Assembly: GCA_937975765.1 (NCBI GenBank)
Contig: CALJUR010000109.1
Coordinates: 11,888 to 75,887, forward strand
Direction: 5' to 3'
Source: an uncultured Myxococcales bacterium
GTDB lineage: Bacteria; Myxococcota_A; UBA9042; DTJE01
DNA length: 64,000 nucleotides
The position numbers and the translations under genes are program-made. The notes below the pieces were generated by a model. That model was not told where the DNA came from. It did not search any database and saw only the letters and a list, made by a program, of their open reading frames with translations. Each line of letters opens with the position of its first letter. Position 1 is the first letter of the stretch. Of this stretch, positions 59,188 to 64,000 are shown in pieces.

Positions 59188-60537
59188 ATGCTCCTCCGCA
59201 GGCTCAACGTCGGGTGCGGCGGGCTCTACCGCGAAGGGTTCATCAACCTGGACCGGGACGCGCGCGTGCCCGCCGACGTGGTGGCGGACGCCGCGATGCT
59301 GCCCTTCGACGCCGCCGCCTTCGACGCGGTGGAGATGATCCACGTCCTGGAGCACCTGGGCCCGCGGGACGCCGGCGACGCCCTGTCGGAAGCCTGGCGG
59401 GCCCTGGCGCCGGGTGGCGAACTCGTCCTGGAGACCCCCGACGCGGAGGCGTCCTTCCGGCGGTTCCTGGAGAACCCCGCGCCCGCGGCCCGCGCGGGCC
59501 TGCTGAGCTGGATCTTCGGCCTGGACGCCCCCGGCTGGGGACACCGCCTTCTGTTTCCCGAGGCCCTGCTGCGACACCTGCTGGAGGGGGCCGGCTTCGT
59601 GGACGTCCGGCGCGAACCGCAACGGTTCCACCTGTACCAGCCCGGCCTGCGCCTGGCGGCCCGCAAGGCCTTGTCCCGGGGGGCCGCGGTGATCGCCGAC
59701 ACCCGGCGGGCAGTCCGGGCAGGGGACCTTGCAGACCTGCGGTCGCCCCGCGTCGCGCTGGACTTCGAACGGTCCTTCCTGGACGTCGCCAGGACCCTGG
59801 AAGACGCGCCGGGCGCCCCTGCGCCGGACAGGGGGGATCGGGGGGCGCCGGCCCGGGCCGCGGCGATGGCCATCGTGGCGGCCCCCGAGGCCGCCCTGGC
59901 GTGGCTGCGGTGCTCGCTGGAGCGGGGGGGGAACCCGGCCGGGCGGGGGCGGGACCTGGCCCGGGTGGCAGAGGTCGCCGTCGCACTGGACCTGCGGGGC
60001 CGGATGGCGGCCCTGGAGGACGACCTGCTGCAGAGGGGGACGTCCGCGCCCGACGGGCACGCCCTGCTGATGGAAGGAGGGGTCGGGGTCGTCCTGGAGA
60101 TGCTGGACGACCCCGGGGAAGCCTGCGGGAAGGTGCTGCGGGAACGCCTGCCGGAGGCCGTCCTCCCCCCCAGGGGCCGGACTCCCTTCTGCCGCGAGGC
60201 GATGGTGCTGGACGTGGAGGCCCTGCACGGGGCGGGAACGAAGGCCTGGTGCGCGGGGGACCTCGAGGATGCCGACGACTGCTTCCGGAAGGCGGCCCAC
60301 CTGGGGGTGGCCTCGCTGTTTCCCCTGTGGTCCCGGGCGGTGCTGGCCGGGGTGCGCGGGAGGACGGACCTGGCGGATGCCTGCTACCGGAAGGCGGCAG
60401 GGCTGGCCGACGAGGGACTGGCGTCCCGGCTGGAGGCCGAGCGGACGGCCCTGCAGAAGACCCGGGAGGGCGCCGGCCCGGTGCCGCGGTCCCGCCCCGT
60501 GGCCTGGGGCGAGGGGATGTTCCATGAGCCCGTTTGA
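59188..60537 (+). CDS. SAM-dependent methyltransferase fused to a TPR-like domain
   Basis: A 449-residue cytoplasmic protein. Residues 1-170 form a class I methyltransferase of the Methyltransf_11 kind: LNVGCGGLYREGFINLD (motif I, 6-22), VADAAMLPFD and DAVEMIHVLEHL, followed by LAPGGELVLETPD. Residues 170-330 are helical and unassigned. Residues 335-425 contain TPR-like helix pairs (GTKAWCAGDLEDADDCFRKA and GRTDLADACYRKAAGL). In the cassette it could methylate the peptide, with the TPR-like part binding the leader; this is inference. ATG at 59188 has a GGAGG site and is 22 bases after the peptide gene. Its end overlaps the next gene by 14 bases. Confidence 0.8.
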   Translation: MLLRRLNVGCGGLYREGFINLDRDARVPADVVADAAMLPFDAAAFDAVEMIHVLEHLGPRDAGDALSEAWRALAPGGELVLETPDAEASFRRFLENPAPAARAGLLSWIFGLDAPGWGHRLLFPEALLRHLLEGAGFVDVRREPQRFHLYQPGLRLAARKALSRGAAVIADTRRAVRAGDLADLRSPRVALDFERSFLDVARTLEDAPGAPAPDRGDRGAPARAAAMAIVAAPEAALAWLRCSLERGGNPAGRGRDLARVAEVAVALDLRGRMAALEDDLLQRGTSAPDGHALLMEGGVGVVLEMLDDPGEACGKVLRERLPEAVLPPRGRTPFCREAMVLDVEALHGAGTKAWCAGDLEDADDCFRKAAHLGVASLFPLWSRAVLAGVRGRTDLADACYRKAAGLADEGLASRLEAERTALQKTREGAGPVPRSRPVAWGEGMFHEPV

Positions 60538-61606
60538 CCCGGCGCTGACCGTGCCTCCCCGGGAGGCGCCATCCTACGTCCTGTGGGAGATCACCCGCGC
60601 CTGCAACCTCCGGTGCGCCCATTGCGCGGCCGGCGCCGGCCGGCGCCGCGAGGGGGAACTCTCCACCGCCGAGGCCCTGGCGTTGTGCGACGAACTGGCG
60701 GACCTGGGGGTCCCCGCGGTCTGCCTGATGGGGGGCGAACCGCTGGTCCGGCGGGACTGGCCGGAACTGGCCCGGCGCCTCCGCCAGCGGGGCGTCGCCG
60801 TGGGGGTGGTCACGAACGGCTGGCTCCTGGACGGGCGCGCGGCGGGGGTGATGGAGGACCTGGGGGTGTGCCAGGTGGGCACCAGCCTGGACGCGGCGGA
60901 CCCGGGCCTCCACGACCGGATGCGGGGCCGCCCGGGCGCGCACCGCCGGGCCCTGCAGGCCATCGATCGCATCCGCGGGATGTCCCTGGACTACCGGACC
61001 GTCATCACCTCGGTCAGCCGCACGAACCTCGCCGAACTTCCGGCCCTGGCCGACCTGCTGGCCCGGCGCGCCCCGGGCTTCACCTGGATGGTCAACGTCA
61101 CCAGCGGCCACGACCCGGACCGCATGGACCCGGGCCTGCTGCTGGGGCCGGAGGGGTTCCTGGCCCTGGCGCGGTTCATCGCGGACCAGAGGACCGCCTT
61201 GCGGGGCCGCCTGGAGGTCACCGGCACCCACGACCTCGGCTACTTCTCCCGGGATTTCCAGGACCTGCACGACTTCCGGTGGCACGGGTGCGTGGCCGGC
61301 CTGGAGACGCTGGGGATCCGCAGCGACGGGGACGTGGCGGGGTGCCTGGTCATGGACGACGACTTCGTCGAGGGCAACGTTCGCCGGAGGCGCCTGCGGG
61401 AACTGTGGGAGGACCCTTCGGCCTTCGCGTACAACCGGAGGTTCACGCCGGACCTGCTGGAAGGGGCGTGCAGCGGCTGCGTCCACGGCCGGGAGTGCCG
61501 GGGGGGCTGCCGGGACCATGCCGCCAGCTTCACCGGCCGGCGCTTCGACTATCCCTTCTGCCTGCACCGGATCGAGCGGGACCGCGAGGAGGCCGCACGT
61601 GGATGA
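60524..61606 (+). CDS. Radical SAM/SPASM peptide-modifying enzyme 1
   Basis: A 360-residue radical SAM enzyme. The 4Fe-4S/SAM site is CNLRCAHC (C27, C31, C34), preceded by VLWEITRA; GGEP follows (LMGGEPLVR). The C-terminal SPASM domain has CVAGLETLGIRSDGDVAGC, then a C-x2-C-x5-C-x3-C set in CSGCVHGRECRGGC and a final YPFC, enough for two auxiliary clusters. No PqqD-like leader-binding domain is fused. The start ATG at 60524 overlaps the methyltransferase end and its stop overlaps the second enzyme, so the three are translationally coupled. By family it should abstract H from a peptide side chain or backbone, leading to a cross-link or epimer; the actual reaction is unknown. Confidence 0.92.
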   Translation: MSPFDPALTVPPREAPSYVLWEITRACNLRCAHCAAGAGRRREGELSTAEALALCDELADLGVPAVCLMGGEPLVRRDWPELARRLRQRGVAVGVVTNGWLLDGRAAGVMEDLGVCQVGTSLDAADPGLHDRMRGRPGAHRRALQAIDRIRGMSLDYRTVITSVSRTNLAELPALADLLARRAPGFTWMVNVTSGHDPDRMDPGLLLGPEGFLALARFIADQRTALRGRLEVTGTHDLGYFSRDFQDLHDFRWHGCVAGLETLGIRSDGDVAGCLVMDDDFVEGNVRRRRLRELWEDPSAFAYNRRFTPDLLEGACSGCVHGRECRGGCRDHAASFTGRRFDYPFCLHRIERDREEAARG

Positions 61607-62660
61607 CCTGGAGTACCGCCCCTGGACCGTCAACGTCGAATTGACGCTGGCCTGCAACCTGCGGTGCCGGCACTGCGGTTCCTCGGCCGGGAAGCCGCGG
61701 CCGGACGAACTGTCCACGGCCGAGTGGAAACAGGTCTTCGCCGACCTGGCGGACCTGGGGACCCGGGAGGCCTGCCTGCTGGGCGGGGAGCCCCTCCTTC
61801 GCCCGGACTGGCGCGACCTGTGCCTGGCGGTGGGGGACGCGGGAATGGAACTGGTCCTCATCACCAACGGGATGCTGCTGGACGCCGGGGCCGTCCGGTG
61901 GGTCGCCGGCCTGCCGCATCTGGGCCGGGTCGGCGTCAGCCTGGACGCGGCCGACCCCGCCGTCCACGACGGGATCCGGGGCCGCCAGGGGGCCCACGAA
62001 CGGGCCCTCGCCGCCCTCTTCTCGCTGCGCGACGCGGGGGTCGAGACCGGCGCCATCACGACCGTCTCGCGCCGGAACCTGCACGAACTCCCCGCCCTCC
62101 GGGACCTGCTGGCGGGCCAGGACCTGACCTGGCAGATCCAGGTGGCCAGCCTGGGGGGGGAACGCTTCACGCCGGCGGATCGCGTCACGCCGCGGGAGTT
62201 CCACGGGATCGGGCGGTTCATCGCCGAGTGCCGCAAGCGCTTCACGGTGGAGGAACTGCCGGTGGCCGGCAGCCACGACCTCGGGTACTTCTCCGGCGAG
62301 TTCGGGCACGTGGGCGAACTGCAGGAGTGGACCGGCTGCATCGCCGGCACCCACACCCTGGGCATCCTCAGCGACGGCCGGGTCAAGGGGTGCCTGGCCC
62401 AGCACGACGACCTGGTGGAGGGAGACCTCCGGCAGCACCCCCTGGCCGACATCTGGCGGGACCCCGACCGCTTCCTGCGCAACCGTCGCTTCCGCCCGGA
62501 GCAGCTGGAGGGGGGATGCGCCGGCTGCCCCCACGGCGCGGCCTGCCGGGCCGGGTGCGCCAACAGCGCCTACACGACGACGGGGAGGCTCCTCGACAAC
62601 CCCTTCTGCTTCTTCCGCATCGAGCGCGAGGCGGCCCGGGCCGAAGGATCGGCGCGATAG
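61599..62660 (+). CDS. Radical SAM/SPASM peptide-modifying enzyme 2
   Basis: A 353-residue paralogue of the upstream enzyme. The SAM cluster is CNLRCRHC (C19, C23, C26), with LLGGEPLLR after it; SPASM Cys are in CIAGTHTLGILSDGRVKGC, CAGCPHGAACRAGC and NPFC. Both enzymes share HDLGYFS just before the SPASM region and an LVEG / FVEG block. The start is GTG at 61599, with a GAGGAGG site six bases upstream, overlapping the preceding stop by eight bases; a longer frame lies inside enzyme 1 and is rejected. Two enzymes with differing substrate pockets suggest two modifications of the same peptide, or one for each precursor. Confidence 0.92.
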   Translation: MDDLEYRPWTVNVELTLACNLRCRHCGSSAGKPRPDELSTAEWKQVFADLADLGTREACLLGGEPLLRPDWRDLCLAVGDAGMELVLITNGMLLDAGAVRWVAGLPHLGRVGVSLDAADPAVHDGIRGRQGAHERALAALFSLRDAGVETGAITTVSRRNLHELPALRDLLAGQDLTWQIQVASLGGERFTPADRVTPREFHGIGRFIAECRKRFTVEELPVAGSHDLGYFSGEFGHVGELQEWTGCIAGTHTLGILSDGRVKGCLAQHDDLVEGDLRQHPLADIWRDPDRFLRNRRFRPEQLEGGCAGCPHGAACRAGCANSAYTTTGRLLDNPFCFFRIEREAARAEGSAR

Positions 62661-62667
62661 GAGGGGC

Positions 62668-63633
62668 ATGCGAACGGTCCTGCTGGACGAGGACGACCCC
62701 CTGCGGACCCGGGTCGAGGATCGGGTCCGCCAGCGGTACGGCCGGCCGCCGGAGGCCTTCGGGCTGGACCGCCGGGCCTCCACGGCCGTCGCCGCCGTCC
62801 TGGACGACGATGGGCTGGCGGGCTTCGGCATCTTCCGGGACTACCGGGACCCGCGCCTCCACCTGGGGAACGTCGTGGACCTCCAGCGACTGGGGGACGT
62901 GCTGGGACGCCCGGAGGTGGGCCTGTACCAGGTGGCGCTGATCGAGGCGGAGGAGGGCCGGCTGGCGGACGCCGACGCGGCGCGGGCCACGGTGGGAGCC
63001 TTCCGCGAATGGCTGGGCAGGTCCTTCCAGCGATACGCCCTCTTCATCACCCTGCAGGAGCGGGCCAACCGCCGGGCCGTCCCCCTCTACCACGAACTGG
63101 GGTTCCGGCCGACCGGCGCGCCGTCCCGCCTGATGCGGCTGGACTTCGACCGGCTGGCGCGACGGATCGCCCGGGCCCCGGCGCTGCCGCCGGACCTCGA
63201 TCCGGTCTTCCTGGACGGCGCGACGGCTGCCCAGCGGGAGGGACTGGCCGAGGCGTATGCCCGGGTCTTCCTGGGGGCGGCGGGGGGCACGACGGTCCAG
63301 GCGCAACTGGACGGGGTCCTCTCCCAGCCCGAGGCGTGCCCGGAACTGTCCCTGCTGCTGGTGCGGCGCGGGGACGGCCGCGTGGCGGGATTCCTGCTGG
63401 CCGATCGGCCCGCGGGCGACGTGGCACACGTGGGAGTGGTCGGGGTGGTCCCGGAATGCCGGGGCCAGCGCCTGCCCTTCCGGTCGATGCCCCTCCTCCG
63501 GGACCGGGCCGGGGCGCTGGGGGTCCGGGCGGCGACCTTCGTCACGTCCAGCGACCTGGTGGTCCGCCTGGTGCTGCGGGCCTTCGGGGCGACGGAGATC
63601 GACCGGCTGTCGACCTGGTTCCAGGTGGGGTGA
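62668..63633 (+). CDS. Double-GNAT acetyltransferase-like protein
   Basis: A 321-residue protein that looks like two GNAT halves. The first (about 40-160) includes VALIEAEEGRLADADAARAT and RRAVPLYHELGFRPTG, a typical GNAT C-terminal strand-helix. The second (about 225-321) has LSLLLVRRGDGRVAGFLLAD and VVGVVPECRGQRLPF, with a weakened acetyl-CoA loop, R-G-Q-R-L in place of RGxGxG/A. It may acylate the finished peptide or protect the producer, but this is inferred from position only. ATG at 62668 is preceded by GGAGGGGC and lies seven bases after the second radical SAM gene. It is the last gene before the tandem precursor. Confidence 0.8.
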   Translation: MRTVLLDEDDPLRTRVEDRVRQRYGRPPEAFGLDRRASTAVAAVLDDDGLAGFGIFRDYRDPRLHLGNVVDLQRLGDVLGRPEVGLYQVALIEAEEGRLADADAARATVGAFREWLGRSFQRYALFITLQERANRRAVPLYHELGFRPTGAPSRLMRLDFDRLARRIARAPALPPDLDPVFLDGATAAQREGLAEAYARVFLGAAGGTTVQAQLDGVLSQPEACPELSLLLVRRGDGRVAGFLLADRPAGDVAHVGVVGVVPECRGQRLPFRSMPLLRDRAGALGVRAATFVTSSDLVVRLVLRAFGATEIDRLSTWFQVG

Positions 63634-63659
63634 AATCCCGGGGACGGAAACGGTATGAT
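63630..63659 (+). promoter_or_regulatory. Candidate second promoter, for the tandem precursor
   Basis: TATGAT (63654-63659) lies 32 bases before the ATG at 63692, the same geometry as at the first peptide. The -35 is weak: GTGAAA (63630-63635), 18-base spacer, overlapping the end of the GNAT gene. Confidence 0.4.
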
Positions 63660-63691
63660 CGAGGAGTCCGGACAGAACCAGGGAGGAATCC

Positions 63692-64000
63692 ATGAAGAAG
63701 GACCCCAAGGCTTCCAGGGACAAGCGGCTCACGGTGGAGGAACTGGAGAAGCGCATCGCGCCCAGCACCGCCACGAAGAAGGTCCCGAACCCGCCGCCCT
63801 ACGCCCCGGGGACCAGGTACGGGCTGGTCCAGAGGACGAACCTCCGGGACGGGAAGCTGACCGTGGAGGAACTGGAGAAGCGCATCGCGCCCGGCACCGC
63901 CACGAAGAAGGTCCCGAACCCGCCGCCCTACGCCCCGGGGACCAAGTACGGGCTGGTCCAGAGGACGAACCTCCGGGACGGGAAGCTGACCGTGGAGGAA
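63692..64000 (+). CDS. Putative tandem-repeat RiPP precursor (3' end outside window)
   Basis: At least 103 codons, open at the window edge. After MKKDPKASRDKR comes a 43-residue unit, LTVEELEKRIAP-(S/G)TATKK-VPNPPPYAPGT-(R/K)-YGLVQRT-NLRDGK, then an exact second unit and the first five residues of a third. Each unit has both the leader-like block and the core-like block of the single peptide at 58974. ATG at 63692 has a GGGAGGAATCC site. Two readings are possible: each unit is cut out and modified separately, or the whole is one repetitive modified protein. The number of units cannot be seen from here. Confidence 0.75.
   Translation, partial: MKKDPKASRDKRLTVEELEKRIAPSTATKKVPNPPPYAPGTRYGLVQRTNLRDGKLTVEELEKRIAPGTATKKVPNPPPYAPGTKYGLVQRTNLRDGKLTVEE
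63728..64000 (+). repeat. 129-base tandem repeats within the second precursor gene
   Basis: Unit 1 is 63728-63856, unit 2 is 63857-63985, and unit 3 begins at 63986. Units 1 and 2 are almost identical at the DNA level, including synonymous positions; I see differences at CTC/CTG, ACG/ACC, AGC/GGC and AGG/AAG codons. Such identity implies recent duplication or ongoing homogenisation. Confidence 0.92.

Noticed and set aside
63692..64000. Tandem repeat gene as a plain structural or surface protein
   Set aside because: No signal peptide or Cys, and the unit is shared with a small peptide gene next to radical SAM enzymes. LEERIAP-like N-terminal motifs do occur in other secreted proteins of some phyla, so this alternative is kept in mind but not preferred.

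Overview
The window is a GC-rich (roughly 70%), very densely coded bacterial segment with no rRNA, tRNA, CRISPR array or insertion sequence that I could support. It looks like an anaerobic relative of Myxococcota (a former deltaproteobacterial lineage). Reasons: many secreted lipoproteins with Asp/Pro/Ala-rich linkers behind the lipobox; a C-terminal tail of the MYXO-CTERM type; 'Asn-Gly-x-Asp-Asp-Asp-x-Asp-Gly' and Cys-rich repeats typical of that group; a Ser/Thr protein kinase; many two-component proteins; and an H2/heterodisulfide-reductase operon with a V/A-type ATPase and formate-THF ligase, which point to anaerobic energy metabolism. The taxonomic placement is inference.

Layout. 1-4357 (minus): V/A-type ATPase genes K-F-E-A-B, with B cut by the window edge. 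4493-12054: secreted GH32 glycosidase, a zinc-metalloprotease lipoprotein with IPT/TIG domains, and a calcineurin-like phosphoesterase lipoprotein. 12077-20833: receiver-GAF-GAF-HD-GYP regulator, carbamate kinase, RlmK-like rRNA methyltransferase, formate-THF ligase, an unknown protein, a group-2 sigma-70 factor and an RRM RNA-binding protein. 20834-21510 is the only long non-coding stretch; it holds a strong minus-strand promoter and a highly structured region with an SRP-RNA-like hairpin.

21511-33379 (plus) is a hydrogenase operon: fused HdrBC-like protein, HdrA, MvhD, MvhG, MvhA and the maturation protease, followed without gaps by a small degenerate kinase, a receiver protein and two membrane sensor kinases. 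33665-39634 (minus) is the complete hypABCDEF set that builds the Ni-Fe(CN)2CO centre for that hydrogenase. The two operons face each other and should work together: the Hyp proteins mature MvhA, the protease trims it, and the MvhADG-HdrABC complex couples H2 oxidation to ferredoxin and disulfide (or similar) reduction by flavin-based bifurcation.

39728-58901 is an accessory region rich in exported proteins: a caspase-like protease with a DUF4384-like partner, a DUF3160 lipoprotein, a MYXO-CTERM protein, two SGNH-like proteins, a Cys-rich lipoprotein, a glycosidase-like lipoprotein, a large Ca-binding-repeat lipoprotein, a Ser/Thr kinase and a DHH-motif protein.

58916-64000 (plus) holds the most interesting system: a candidate, apparently undescribed radical-SAM RiPP cassette. 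A 63-residue peptide is followed by a methyltransferase with a TPR-like tail, two tandem radical SAM/SPASM enzymes, a double-GNAT protein, and a second precursor made of exact 43-residue tandem units, each with the same leader-like block (LTVEELEKRIAP) and core-like block (VPNPPPYAPGT, YGLV, NLR). The second precursor runs off the window.

Two families of short palindromic repeats are scattered through intergenic spaces. Copies repeatedly sit exactly on stop codons, often with the repeat's own TAG serving as the stop.
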